Origin: Dyella mobilis
Lineage (GTDB): Bacteria > Pseudomonadota > Gammaproteobacteria > Xanthomonadales > Rhodanobacteraceae
Reading direction: 5' to 3'
Assembly (NCBI RefSeq): GCF_016904945.1
Contig: NZ_JADIKF010000028.1
Location: 1-47,680, forward strand
Length of the DNA: 47,680 bases
Made by a program: the position numbers and the translations under genes. Each line of letters begins with the position of its first letter. Positions within the stretch are counted from its first letter, which is position 1. Below, one piece after another: positions 15,070 through 23,996 of the stretch. A model generated the notes under the pieces. It searched no databases. It saw only the letters and a list, made by a program, of their open reading frames with translations, and was not told where the DNA came from.

Positions 15070-17066
15070 TAGTGTTGGCCTGCAATGCGCAATGGTCGAT
15101 GGGTCCCGTCTCGGAGGCGATCAAGCCAATGTTTGAGTTCCTTTTCGACTTCCTTTTCTGGCCACTGCTTCAAAGTTCTGCGAAGTTCTTCCAAATCACT
15201 TTCATCAGTTGAAACCGAAAACCTCACCATACCTGTTTGCTCCTCTTGCCATTCCAGCTCTGCGGCACGGCGCGCGATCCAGGGCAAGCTTTCATTGAAT
15301 ACCTTCGCTAGCGGACAACGCGACGCAACGCACCGATGCCCCTGAATGCAACGCACTTTTCCATTTCGTGGGTTAGCTGGATCAATGTTGCGCGGCGGGT
15401 TGAAATGATCTTCGCAAACACTGCCATCGTAGGTTCGCTGACTTCGATACCAATTTAGACGTGATTTATCACCGTCGGATACATCAATGCCCTCGACCTT
15501 GGCACGGGTTAATGCTGCGTCCCAAGTCCGAGTTACGACTATCTGTTCAAACACGTCGTCCATCACCGATTTCACGGCTGCGTGCGACTCTTGACGCGCT
15601 GCCTGCGTATCCAAATACCCACGCGTGGTGGACATTTGCTTGTGATCCAGAAATAGCATCGTGACCCAAACTGAATACCGTGAATTCCGATAGACCCAAG
15701 CTGCAGCAATATCGCGAAAGTCGCCTATGGTCGTATCCCTCACTTGTAGCTTTGAGCGAGGCCACTGATTGTGCCGCGCAATAGCTAGTTTGAGATGATC
15801 ATTCGCTACTTTGACTTGTGTCGGGTCAACCGTGAACAGCAGCAGGTTCACTCGAGAGCTCACACCGAGCCACGGACTCCTTAAAGCAATGTCGGGAGTC
15901 GGATGAGCATGTCGATTTCGTTCCAACCAGGCTCGTATGGGTGCTGAGCGCGCGATGATGGCTTTGACGATGCCGAAAACACTAGTCGAATCTGCCGTCC
16001 GAGATACGGTGTACTGAAACGCACCTTCTGAGCGCCCTTTTGGAGCGAATACCCACGTTGCTTGGTCGTCGTATTGGCTAAACCAGTTGCCAATATTCAA
16101 TGAAAATAGCGTCGATGGATTCCACCCGCTTCGGCCCAAGCAAAGCAGTGAACAGAGCATTAGGTCGTCCGTCCAGGGATACAAGCCCAAAGACAAGTCG
16201 GTGAACGAAATGAGGCTGCCTAGTTTCGCTCCCGCCGGAAGCTTGGCGTCATTCGAATAGTGCGGCCACCAAAGTGGCAGCTTTGAATGTACAGGCAATC
16301 CAAGAACTTCTCGAAGAGCTGCCGGTGATGGCAATGGGTTACCAGTGTGTTCTATCAGAGCACGATAAGTTGTATGAGCATCGGCCTCCGTCAGCTCCAG
16401 GTCATTTAGAGACTTAACGCCATCGCGGTTAGCGATATCTAGAAGATTTCGCCCGGTAGCGGCTAACTTATCTGCGCGCCTCCATCTTGCAAATATTGTG
16501 ACGACCTCTGAACGAAGATAGCGGATCAGAGACAGGCCTTCTTCCTGTCTCGGCACGTCCTTTTGAAGACGCCGTGGACTCGGCAGCGCTTGTACGTGAA
16601 TCTCAGGGAGGTCGTTTGCGAGGATGGCATCGAGAATCACCGTCCGTATCATCTGCAATTGAGTGTGACGCAAGGTCGGCCACCACCCTTCAGGCGCAGG
16701 CTTCGCCATCAATTCTAGGTGCGTACCTGTCAGATGATACAAACGCTCAACTTCTTGAACGTCAACACCTTCACGTTCAAGAAGTCGTTCGTAGCCGTCC
16801 AAAAATCGAAACAGCCCCCTCAATTGATCCAAGACCGTTTTAAAACTGGTTGCATTTAGCTTGCTGTATTTCGAGCGAATCACAGGTAAAAGATCTTCGA
16901 TCAAACCCGGACGACCCCGAAATCCGCCGATCCAATTGTATGCACCCTGACCAACCTTTTTGTCAGGGGCTCCCTCTGCAAATTCAGAGAGGTTGTGGAT
17001 GACGCTTGGATAATCAGGATTTGAACATGGAAACTTCCAGCGTGATTCAAGATGTATGGGCTTCAT
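15069..17066 (-). CDS. Divergent tyrosine recombinase-like protein, second of the trio (GinB-like)
   Basis: This encodes 665 residues. The fold region shows LFLDHKQMSTTRGYLDT with a possible nucleophile Y484 and H475, and TIGDFRD with R451. However, the first catalytic arginine expected in a TGxR motif is replaced (SGWNPSTL, N316), and the HxxR histidine position holds Gly448. A zinc-like cluster follows (C551, C573, C579, C584 in RCIQGHRCVASRCPLA). It may have lost DNA cleavage and serve as an architectural or regulatory subunit, which is inference. It overlaps both neighbours by one and four bases. Confidence 0.8.
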   Translation of the reverse strand: MKPIHLESRWKFPCSNPDYPSVIHNLSEFAEGAPDKKVGQGAYNWIGGFRGRPGLIEDLLPVIRSKYSKLNATSFKTVLDQLRGLFRFLDGYERLLEREGVDVQEVERLYHLTGTHLELMAKPAPEGWWPTLRHTQLQMIRTVILDAILANDLPEIHVQALPSPRRLQKDVPRQEEGLSLIRYLRSEVVTIFARWRRADKLAATGRNLLDIANRDGVKSLNDLELTEADAHTTYRALIEHTGNPLPSPAALREVLGLPVHSKLPLWWPHYSNDAKLPAGAKLGSLISFTDLSLGLYPWTDDLMLCSLLCLGRSGWNPSTLFSLNIGNWFSQYDDQATWVFAPKGRSEGAFQYTVSRTADSTSVFGIVKAIIARSAPIRAWLERNRHAHPTPDIALRSPWLGVSSRVNLLLFTVDPTQVKVANDHLKLAIARHNQWPRSKLQVRDTTIGDFRDIAAAWVYRNSRYSVWVTMLFLDHKQMSTTRGYLDTQAARQESHAAVKSVMDDVFEQIVVTRTWDAALTRAKVEGIDVSDGDKSRLNWYRSQRTYDGSVCEDHFNPPRNIDPANPRNGKVRCIQGHRCVASRCPLAKVFNESLPWIARRAAELEWQEEQTGMVRFSVSTDESDLEELRRTLKQWPEKEVEKELKHWLDRLRDGTHRPLRIAGQH

Positions 17067-18388
17067 TGGTCATTCCATGAATCGGAATCAATGAGCTCAT
17101 TCCAATCTAGTGCTGGATGCCCAATCGCATCAATAAGACGGTGATGTGCGCACTTTAGATAGCGCATCGTCGTGTTTTCACTTACATGTCCCATAAGAGG
17201 GCTGAGGATCAGCCTAACTTGTCCCGCCAGAAGGCCGTGGAGCCAACCAATACTGGTAGTACTAGGATCGTGATGACCGTGATGCCTCATTAGAAGGCGC
17301 GTTTGTTCACAGATCTTTTCGACTGCAAAAAAGTGCCGGCCGTCGTGAGGATTCCAACCGGTTGGACAGTGGCGCGCTTTTGTCCAAGCTTTGTAAAGCA
17401 TCGCATTGCTAACTGGCTGTCCTTTACTCTCGCCTAGCCAGAACCGACCGTCGCTGCGATCTTTTGACCGGTCGCCTCGCGTAAAGCGACGAAGTATCGT
17501 GGGACGGATCAACTGCTTGTAGTGCCACATTCGATCCGCAAGGTCGATCGGCACTTCAATCGTCCGCGAGCGTGTACTGATAGATGATGCCGGCTCGACC
17601 TTGCCACCTTTAACTCCATATCGGAGGGTAACTGGCACGCAACCGCGCTTCAGCCAGCGCGGATTCCAGCGCTCACTGCCCTCGTAGGACTTATCGGGAA
17701 AACATGCCAAACGCAACTGATTTGCTTCGGATAGACGGGCGCCCGTTCGGACAATGAATTCGAAGAGAAGTGCCTTTACAGGCGCTCGACTACGAACGCT
17801 ATTAGTCCACCTTCCCACTTCCTGGTCCGTAGGCAACGATGGTAGAGGGTCGCCAATGACTTGCATCTTTCCGTGTCGCTGAAAGACAACCTTACCTCTA
17901 TTGCTATGGGAATGGTTTCCGCTCGATGCGCGTACTCTCACCCTTCGGCGCGGCACCTTAAATGGTCCGCGATAACCCCGCTCGGCAGCCCACCGAAGAA
18001 AGGCTGTTGCTTCATCGAGGTAAACGTTAACTGTGGCTGGCTGGAGTGTATTGCCCGATGCAGAGCATGTTCCCTTCAAAAGCCCTGGCTGATACTCACC
18101 GAGAAGATGCTCGGCATATGTCATGAGTCGCCAGTCATTTGATGGAACCTGCCGGCAATACCGCAGAAAAGCGCACAGCCTGTCTGCAATACCCTGCCGC
18201 GACTTAAGCGTTGGAATCGGTGGATAGTCCTCTTCGCCGGGCGCCCATTCCCCACAACTCCTCTCGACCATGTAGGTATTTGCTTCCAGCGGATAACTTC
18301 CGTCCTCAGAAATTAGGATCGGAATGTATTGGAGCTTGGGAACGTTTTTGTCGCTGAAAAAGCGATCCGGCGGCATAACCCATCGCAT
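17063..18388 (-). CDS. Tyrosine recombinase, first of the trio (GinA-like)
   Basis: This encodes 441 residues, first gene of the recombinase operon and nearest to the comF junction. Catalytic residues of the tyrosine-recombinase family are visible: R218 in RTGARLSEANQL, H348 and R351 in NPHDGRHFFAV, H401 in SPLMGHVSE and the nucleophile Y410 in TTMRYL. The N-terminal 185 residues form the DNA-binding part (core-binding helices near 60-140). The ATG lies about 125 bases inside the island end, so its promoter and the recombination site probably overlap. Together with the next two genes and the small fourth gene it matches GInt (ginABCD) or Tn554-type modules. Confidence 0.85.
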   Translation of the reverse strand: MRWVMPPDRFFSDKNVPKLQYIPILISEDGSYPLEANTYMVERSCGEWAPGEEDYPPIPTLKSRQGIADRLCAFLRYCRQVPSNDWRLMTYAEHLLGEYQPGLLKGTCSASGNTLQPATVNVYLDEATAFLRWAAERGYRGPFKVPRRRVRVRASSGNHSHSNRGKVVFQRHGKMQVIGDPLPSLPTDQEVGRWTNSVRSRAPVKALLFEFIVRTGARLSEANQLRLACFPDKSYEGSERWNPRWLKRGCVPVTLRYGVKGGKVEPASSISTRSRTIEVPIDLADRMWHYKQLIRPTILRRFTRGDRSKDRSDGRFWLGESKGQPVSNAMLYKAWTKARHCPTGWNPHDGRHFFAVEKICEQTRLLMRHHGHHDPSTTSIGWLHGLLAGQVRLILSPLMGHVSENTTMRYLKCAHHRLIDAIGHPALDWNELIDSDSWNDQ

Positions 18389-18514
18389 AGTAGTTACTCA
18401 GCATCGGCCTAACTCATAACTAACCGTACAACGGCACAGGTGCAGACCACAATGCTTATTTAGTCACTTCCGGCCTCGTAATGTCACATAGTGAAATCCA
18501 ACGGTTGTACTAGA
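18389..18514. other. Right island end: probable recombination site and recombinase promoter
   Basis: This is the non-coding end of the island, between the first recombinase gene and the broken comF. It carries an inverted pair GTACAAC (18426-18432) / GTTGTAC (18504-18510), the outer arm touching the comF junction, and two copies of GTCAC between them. Recombinases of this type bind such repeats at element ends. The exact crossover cannot be fixed without the left end. Confidence 0.5.
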
Positions 18515-18928
18515 CTGGTTGTAGCCGCGCTCGCGAAGGCGGCGTCGATGCAGTGGCACGGGAACAATTATCGGCGGCAACGCAATGGGCGATGGTTCGC
18601 GTTTCCACACGCTGGCCAAGCTTCGGCCCGCGGCAAGATCGCGGCCGAATTTGAAACGGGTTTCCAGGCGATCCAGCGGCCACGTGTAGCGAAACGGCGC
18701 CCACGCGGCATCCCACGGCGGCGGTTTGCGCTGGCAACGCCCGCACTGCTGTGCGGGTATCGGCAGCGGCAATGCGCAGTGCGCGCAGCACGAAATATTT
18801 CTTGGCAGTTCCGCGATGCAATCGGGACACAGGTCAACGCCCGCAGCACCGCGGTCCCCGCATAGCAGGCAGCGCCACGGCAGCAACCATTGCTGCAAGG
18901 CCGATGACCATCGAACCAACGCATCCAT
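18515..18928 (-). pseudogene. comF: ComF, 5' fragment disrupted by the island
   Basis: Intact ComF is a phosphoribosyltransferase-like cytoplasmic protein needed for DNA uptake in natural competence. The N-terminal zinc part is complete: Cys pairs at 20/23, 34/37, 48/51 and 62/65. The conserved PVPLHRRRLRERGYNQ segment follows and ends at residue 138. Then 16 island-encoded residues and a stop replace the remainder, so the PRPP-binding motif of the transferase domain is missing. The chimaeric frame runs to 18464. It lies divergent from the biotin operon, the usual gammaproteobacterial neighbourhood (as gntX with bioH in E. coli). Confidence 0.9.
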
Positions 18929-18961
18929 GCGCGAATGAAGAACGGGCTTAGAAGAGCGGAC

Positions 18962-19171
18962 TTAGTTGTTCGCCTTGAACATCGCCGCGTCGATGATCGA
19001 CCAGAGATGGATGATCCAACCCATCCAGAAGATCCACAGAATGCCGGCCAGCACGAACATCACCACCGCCTTCAGCAGGCGCCCCTGTACCAGCTGGCCC
19101 AAGCCGGGGATAAACAGACTGCACACGGCCGCAATGACGTTGCCCGCACTGCCCTGACCTGCTGCACTCAT
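18962..19171 (-). CDS. Small two-helix membrane protein
   Basis: This encodes 69 residues. After a short polar start (MSAAGQGSAGN) comes a helix with SLFIPGLGQLVQGRLLKAV, then VLAGILWIFWMGWIIHLWSI, ending DAAMFKANN. The PGLGQL...G loop followed by a second helix and a short Asp/Ala-rich end resembles TM2-like/DUF5683-type small inner-membrane proteins, whose role is unknown. It lies between comF and bioB, on the same strand as comF, about 30 bases upstream of its start, and shares a divergent promoter region with bioB. Confidence 0.75.
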   Translation of the reverse strand: MSAAGQGSAGNVIAAVCSLFIPGLGQLVQGRLLKAVVMFVLAGILWIFWMGWIIHLWSIIDAAMFKANN

Positions 19172-19256
19172 GAATCGACTCCTTCGATAGTGGGACGGGT
19201 GATGGTAATGGTTTCCAGGGACCGGGATGCCGTCAACCATGCGCCGCCGGATAGAG

Positions 19257-19284
19257 TTGACACTGTTTGGGACGGCTCCCAAAC
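19257..19284 (+). promoter_or_regulatory. bioB promoter with inverted repeat, candidate biotin operator
   Basis: TTGACA (19257-19262) is a consensus -35 box. It is followed directly by a perfect 8-4-8 inverted repeat, GTTTGGGA CGGC TCCCAAAC (19265-19284), which covers the promoter spacer. The bioB start is 32 bases further on. It differs from the enteric BirA operator, so the binding protein (BirA-type or another biotin repressor) is unknown. Confidence 0.5.
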
Positions 19285-19316
19285 TTGCGCTCCACACCGC
19301 CACGGAGCCCTTCCCC

Positions 19317-20363
19317 ATGCCCGCAGCCGCTCTGCGCCACGACTGGACCCGCGACCAGATCGCCGCCCTGTTTGCCCTGCCATTCAATGAGTTGCTGCAT
19401 CGCGCGCATGCCGTGCATCGGGAAAACCACGACCCCAACGCGGTCCAGGTCTCCACCCTGCTTTCGATCAAGACCGGCGGTTGCCCGGAAGATTGCGGCT
19501 ATTGCCCGCAGGCCGCGCGCTACCACACCGGCGTGAAGGCCGAGAAATTGATGTCGGTGGATGCCGTGGTCGCCCGCGCCCAGGCCGCCAAAGACGCTGG
19601 CGCCAGCCGTTTCTGCATGGGCGCTGCCTGGCGCAGCCCGAAAGACCGCGACGTGGCCCAGGTGGCCGAAATCGTTTCCGCGGTGAAGGCACTGGGCCTG
19701 GAAACCTGCGCCACCCTGGGCATGCTCAACGGCGAGCAGGCACAGACGCTGAAGCAGGCGGGCCTGGACTACTACAACCACAACATCGACACCGCACCGG
19801 AGTTCTACGGCGAAGTCATCCACACCCGCCAATACCAGGATCGCCTGGATACGCTGGAACAGGTACGCCAGGCCGGCCTGAAAACCTGCTGCGGCGGCAT
19901 CGTCGGCATGGGCGAAACGCGCGACCAGCGCGCAGGCCTGCTGCAGACGCTGGCCAACCTGCCGGAACATCCGCAATCGGTGCCGATCAACCAATTGGTG
20001 CAGGTGGAAGGCACGCCGCTGCACGGTACCGCGGCGCTCGATCCGTTCGAATTCGTGCGCACGATTGCCGTGGCGCGCATCTTGATGCCGGCCTCCATGG
20101 TGCGCCTGTCGGCCGGACGTCAGCAGATGGACGATGCCGTGCAGGCGCTGTGCTTCTTCGCCGGCGCCAATTCGATTTTCTACGGCGAGAAACTGCTGAC
20201 CACCGGCAATCCCGACGTGGAGCATGATCGCGCCCTGTTCCGCCGGCTGGATCTGCACGCACTGGAAATTACCGAAGAGGCCGACACCGTGCACGCCGAC
20301 ATCCTGGAAGCACAGGCGGAAGGCAGTTGCGGTCAAGGCTGCGGCTGCAGTGCCGCGGCCTGA
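19317..20363 (+). CDS. bioB: Biotin synthase
   Basis: This encodes 348 residues, the normal length. It is a radical SAM enzyme that inserts sulphur into dethiobiotin, the last step of biotin synthesis. Seen: the 4Fe-4S motif C56-PEDC60-GYC63, then [11 protein letters not shown] and RLSAGR regions that line the active site, and a short Cys-rich tail (SCGQGCGCS). The ATG beginning [10 protein letters not shown] matches family starts; the frame extends 30 codons upstream through the promoter region. It overlaps bioF by 14 bases and heads the operon bioB-bioF-trhO-bioH-bioC. Confidence 0.96.
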   Translation: MPAAALRHDWTRDQIAALFALPFNELLHRAHAVHRENHDPNAVQVSTLLSIKTGGCPEDCGYCPQAARYHTGVKAEKLMSVDAVVARAQAAKDAGASRFCMGAAWRSPKDRDVAQVAEIVSAVKALGLETCATLGMLNGEQAQTLKQAGLDYYNHNIDTAPEFYGEVIHTRQYQDRLDTLEQVRQAGLKTCCGGIVGMGETRDQRAGLLQTLANLPEHPQSVPINQLVQVEGTPLHGTAALDPFEFVRTIAVARILMPASMVRLSAGRQQMDDAVQALCFFAGANSIFYGEKLLTTGNPDVEHDRALFRRLDLHALEITEEADTVHADILEAQAEGSCGQGCGCSAAA

Positions 20364-21534
20364 CCTGCTCGAGCGATTGGCCGTCCAGACGGCCGAGCGT
20401 GCGCAGGCGCAATTGCAACGGCGCCTGCGCACGATTAGCGAAACCCAGGGCCCTTACGTGCAGAGCGGCGGGCGCCGCCTGCTCGCTTTCTGCAACAACG
20501 ATTATCTCGGCCTGGCGCGCGACCCGCGCCTGGTTGCCGCCCTGAAAAAAGCTGCCGACGAAAGCGGCGTAGGCAGCGGTTCGGCGCACCTCATCTGTGG
20601 GCACCACCGCGAGCACGCCGCACTGGAAGAAGCCCTGGCCGAATGGACCGGGCGCGAACGGGCACTGTTGTTTTCCACCGGCTACATGGCCAACCTGGGC
20701 ACGATCCAGGCGCTGCTCCAGCGCGGCGACCTGTGTGTGCAGGACAAGCTCAACCATGCCTGCCTGCTCGACGGCGCGCAGCTTGCCGGTGCGACGCTGA
20801 AGCGTTATCCCCACGCCGATGTCGAAGCCGTCGCGCGCCAGCTGTGCAGCGAAGGCGATCGCTGCGCCCTGCTCGCCACCGACGGCGTTTTCAGCATGGA
20901 CGGCGACATCGCACCGCTACGCGAACTCGCGGCACTCTGCTCGAGCGAAGGCGCCAGCCTGATGGTGGACGATGCGCACGGCCTGGGCGTGCTCGGCGAC
21001 GACGGTGCTGGCAGCGTGACAGCCGCCGGCTTGAATCAGCAGGAAGTACCGATCCTGATGGCAACCTTGGGCAAGGCGCTTGGCTGCAGCGGGGCATTCG
21101 TGGCTGGTTCCTCCGCGCTGATCGACGGACTGACCCAATTCGCACGCACTTATATCTACACCACGGCCATGCCGCCGGCGCTGGCCTCGGCCGCCCGTTG
21201 CGCGGTCACCCTGGCTCGCGGCGAAACCTGGCGCAAGGAAAAGCTGCAAGCATTGATACGGCACTTCCGCCGCGGCGCCGAGCAGCTCGGCCTGCCCCTG
21301 ATGCCCTCGCAGACGGCTATCCAGCCGCTGATGCTCGGCGATGCCCGGCGCGCCATGGAAGCCGCCCAGCACCTGGAGGCGCAAGGCTTGCTGGCCGTGG
21401 CCATCCGTCCACCCACCGTGCCCCAGGGTCAGGCGCGCCTGCGCATCACCCTTTCGGCGGCCCACGAAGAAACCCACATCGACCAGTTGCTGCTGGCGCT
21501 GCAATCCCTGCGGCTGGCGGACGCGCCGGTATAA
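20350..21534 (+). CDS. bioF: 8-amino-7-oxononanoate synthase
   Basis: This encodes 394 residues from a GTG inside the end of bioB. It is a PLP enzyme that condenses pimeloyl-ACP with L-alanine. Seen: the PLP lysine K242 in [14 protein letters not shown]207 and H210 in [12 protein letters not shown], and the substrate-loop sequence [12 protein letters not shown]. The upstream frame continues through bioB but lacks homology. The 14-base overlap with bioB implies coupled translation. A 26-base gap separates it from trhO, the only non-overlapping junction in the operon. Confidence 0.95.
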   Translation: MPRPDLLERLAVQTAERAQAQLQRRLRTISETQGPYVQSGGRRLLAFCNNDYLGLARDPRLVAALKKAADESGVGSGSAHLICGHHREHAALEEALAEWTGRERALLFSTGYMANLGTIQALLQRGDLCVQDKLNHACLLDGAQLAGATLKRYPHADVEAVARQLCSEGDRCALLATDGVFSMDGDIAPLRELAALCSSEGASLMVDDAHGLGVLGDDGAGSVTAAGLNQQEVPILMATLGKALGCSGAFVAGSSALIDGLTQFARTYIYTTAMPPALASAARCAVTLARGETWRKEKLQALIRHFRRGAEQLGLPLMPSQTAIQPLMLGDARRAMEAAQHLEAQGLLAVAIRPPTVPQGQARLRITLSAAHEETHIDQLLLALQSLRLADAPV

Positions 21535-21560
21535 TCGGCGCTCAAGACCTGCTCCCGCCT

Positions 21561-22343
21561 ATGTCGATTCTCAATATTTCCGCCTACCGCTTCGTCAGCC
21601 TGGACGACTTGCCCACGCTGCGCGAGCGCATGCTCGAGCAATGCCACGCGCTGGCCTTGAAAGGCACCATTTTGCTGGCGCCCGAGGGCATCAACCTGTT
21701 TCTGGCGGCACCGCGCGAAGCGATCGAAGCTTTCCTGACGTGGCTGCATCAAGACCCGCGCTTCGCCGGTATGCAGGCCAAGGAATCGCTTTCCGACGAC
21801 ATTCCGTTCAAGCGCATGCGCGTGAGGCTGAAGAAAGAGATCATCACCTTGCGGCATCCCACCATTCGCCCCGAAGGCGGGCGGGCGCCCGCGGTCGCTG
21901 CCGCCACGCTCAAGCGCTGGCTGGACCAGGGCCGCGACGATGCAGGGCGGGAAGTCGTATTGCTCGACACGCGCAACGCTTACGAAACCGATGCCGGCAT
22001 GTTTCCGCAAGCTGTGGACTACCGCATCGACAGCTTCACACAGTTGCCCAACGCATTGGCCGCGGATCAAGCGCGTTATACCGGCAAGACCATCGTGTCG
22101 TACTGCACCGGCGGTATCCGCTGCGAAAAAGCGGCGTTGTACATGCAGGATGTCGGCATGGAAAACGTCTATCAGTTGGAAGGCGGCATTCTGAAATACT
22201 TCGAAGAAGTCGGCGGCACGCACTGGCAGGGCGATTGCTTCGTTTTCGATGAGCGCGGCGCCGTGGATCCGTCCTTGAGTCCCGCTCCGCTCAAGCCGCT
22301 TTCCTCTGCGGAAGACGCAGGCGACGGAGCACCGCACACGTGA
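21561..22343 (+). CDS. trhO: tRNA uridine(34) hydroxylase, rhodanese-type
   Basis: This encodes 260 residues of the YceA/TrhO family, which hydroxylates uridine 34 of certain tRNAs as a first step to 5-oxyacetyl or methoxy uridine. The N-terminal acylphosphatase-like domain ([27 protein letters not shown]) is followed by a rhodanese domain (about residues 115-225) with the active loop [13 protein letters not shown]182 being the catalytic cysteine. It lacks the long C-terminal extension of some homologues. It is embedded in the biotin operon, and its stop overlaps the bioH start by four bases. Confidence 0.9.
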   Translation: MSILNISAYRFVSLDDLPTLRERMLEQCHALALKGTILLAPEGINLFLAAPREAIEAFLTWLHQDPRFAGMQAKESLSDDIPFKRMRVRLKKEIITLRHPTIRPEGGRAPAVAAATLKRWLDQGRDDAGREVVLLDTRNAYETDAGMFPQAVDYRIDSFTQLPNALAADQARYTGKTIVSYCTGGIRCEKAALYMQDVGMENVYQLEGGILKYFEEVGGTHWQGDCFVFDERGAVDPSLSPAPLKPLSSAEDAGDGAPHT

Positions 22344-23113
22344 GCCTGCACATCGAGGTACACGGCAGCGGCCCGCTACCGCTGGTGATGATCCACGGCT
22401 GGGCCATGCACGGCGGGATCTTCGCACCGCTGGTCGACGTGCTGCGCGAACACTGCACGATGTACCTGGTCGACCTGCCCGGGCACGGTTTTTCGCGCGG
22501 TTGCTCGCTGCCGCTGGAACCGCGCGCCTGCGCGCGCGCCATTGCCGAAGCTACGCCGCCCGCGACGTGGCTGGGCTGGTCGCTGGGCGGCCTCGTCGCA
22601 CTGCGCGGCGCGTGGGATCTGCCTGAGCAAGTGCGCGGCCTGGCCATGCTCTGCGCAACACCTCGATTCGTTTCCGCCGAAGACTGGCCGTACGGGCGAG
22701 ACGCGTCGCTGGTGCAGCAACTGGCTACCGACCTGGAAACCGATTACCACGCCACCATCGAGCGCTTTCTCGCACTCGAAGTGATGGGAAGTCCGGATCC
22801 GCGCGCCGACATGCGCAGGCTGCGCTCGGAAGTGTTTTCGCGTGGCGAACCGGATCTGCGCGTGCTGCAGGAAGGCATCCGCGTGCTCGACCAGACCGAT
22901 TTGCGCGATGCCCTGCCCCAGCTGAAGCCGCACGCGAGCTGGTGGAGCGCCGGACGCCTGGATCGCCTGGTGCACCCGGATGCCATGCAGGCATCTGCCG
23001 CCGTGTGCGACGGCGAGTTTCACGTGGTGGCGCATGCCGGACATGCACCATTCCTCAGTCATCCCGAAGCGGTAGCACGAACCTTGCTGCCGTGGCTTGA
23101 GACGCTTCAATGA
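22340..23113 (+). CDS. bioH: Pimeloyl-ACP methyl ester carboxylesterase
   Basis: This encodes 257 residues, an alpha/beta hydrolase that frees pimeloyl-ACP from its methyl ester and so ends the BioC/BioH route. The catalytic triad is visible: S81 in [11 protein letters not shown]208 in SAGRLDRLV and H235 in [11 protein letters not shown]. The oxyanion motif HGWAMHGG is near residue 19. The start is a GTG overlapping the trhO stop (GTGA), and the stop overlaps the bioC start (ATGA). Confidence 0.95.
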   Translation: MSLHIEVHGSGPLPLVMIHGWAMHGGIFAPLVDVLREHCTMYLVDLPGHGFSRGCSLPLEPRACARAIAEATPPATWLGWSLGGLVALRGAWDLPEQVRGLAMLCATPRFVSAEDWPYGRDASLVQQLATDLETDYHATIERFLALEVMGSPDPRADMRRLRSEVFSRGEPDLRVLQEGIRVLDQTDLRDALPQLKPHASWWSAGRLDRLVHPDAMQASAAVCDGEFHVVAHAGHAPFLSHPEAVARTLLPWLETLQ

Positions 23114-23991
23114 GTGATTTCCAGGTCGACACCCCGCGCGTACGCGCGAACTTCAGCCACGCCGCCGCAAGCTACGAGCAGCACGACGCGTTGCAGCGCG
23201 AGGTGCAGCAGTTGCTGCTGGAACGCCTCGATTTCTATCTGCAACAGCCTGATCGCGTGATCGACGTCGGCGCCGGCACTGGCCGCGGCAGTGCGCTGCT
23301 GAAAAAGCGCTACGCCAAGGCACAGGTCATCGCCATCGATGCCGCGCTGCCGATGCTGCGCACGGCCAAGTCGCACGCGAGCTGGATCAAGCCTTTCCTG
23401 CGCGTTTGCGGCGACGCCACCGCGTTGCCGCTGCCCGACCACAGCGTCGACGTACTGCATTCGAACCTTTGCTTTCAGTGGATCGACGACCTGCCAGCGC
23501 TGTTCGGCGAATGCGTGCGCGTGCTCAAGCCCGGCGGCATGCTGCTGTTTTCAACCTTCGGCCCGGACACCCTGCGCGAACTGCGCGCGGCCTGGGCCTC
23601 GGTGGACCAGCATTCGCACGTCAGCCGCTTTCTGGACATGCACGACGTCGGCGATGCGATGATCTCCGCCGGCCTGCGCGATCCCGTGCTGGACGTGGAT
23701 CGCTACACGCTCACCTACAGCGAACCGCAGGCATTGCTGCGCGAACTCAAAGGCCTTGGCGCCACCCATGCGGATCGCGGCCGCGAGCGAGGGCTGACCG
23801 GCAAGCGTCATTTCCAGAGCATGCTGAAAGCCTACGAGGCGATGCGCACGAACGGGCGCATTCCCGCGACCTGGGAAGTGGTGACCGCGCACGCGTGGGG
23901 TCCACCGCCGGGCCAATCGCGCCGCGCCAAAGACGGCGGCGAAATCGCCAGCTTTTCGATCGACAGCTTGCGCGGGTCGCGGCGGCGCTGA
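23110..23991 (+). CDS. bioC: Malonyl-ACP O-methyltransferase
   Basis: This encodes 293 residues. BioC methylates malonyl-ACP with S-adenosylmethionine so that fatty acid synthesis can extend it to the pimeloyl chain. The SAM motif VIDVGAGTGRGSALL is at residues 50-64; the acidic motif (VIAIDAALPML) and the FQWIDDLPALF and KPGGMLLFSTFG segments are typical of BioC. The C-terminal tail is short and basic. It is last gene of the operon; the next gene on the other strand ends only six bases beyond. Confidence 0.95.
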   Translation: MSDFQVDTPRVRANFSHAAASYEQHDALQREVQQLLLERLDFYLQQPDRVIDVGAGTGRGSALLKKRYAKAQVIAIDAALPMLRTAKSHASWIKPFLRVCGDATALPLPDHSVDVLHSNLCFQWIDDLPALFGECVRVLKPGGMLLFSTFGPDTLRELRAAWASVDQHSHVSRFLDMHDVGDAMISAGLRDPVLDVDRYTLTYSEPQALLRELKGLGATHADRGRERGLTGKRHFQSMLKAYEAMRTNGRIPATWEVVTAHAWGPPPGQSRRAKDGGEIASFSIDSLRGSRRR

Positions 23992-23996
23992 GGCGC

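Larger units (their letters stand above)
1..18514. mobile_element. Right arm of a GInt/Tn554-like genomic island inserted in comF
   Basis: Seen: comF reads normally from its start to residue 138 (ending RERGYNQ) and then runs into 16 unrelated residues and a stop. To the left of that point are four overlapping genes for three large tyrosine-recombinase-like proteins and a small coiled-coil protein, followed by a patchwork of accessory genes. Several of these are AT-richer than the flanking core genes, and remnants of broken genes lie among them. Known: GInt islands carry four such genes (ginA-D) at one end, and Tn554 carries tnpA/B/C. Inferred: everything from base 1 to the comF junction is one island, possibly composite. 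The left end and the missing comF half are not in the window, so length and attachment repeats cannot be read. Confidence 0.8.
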
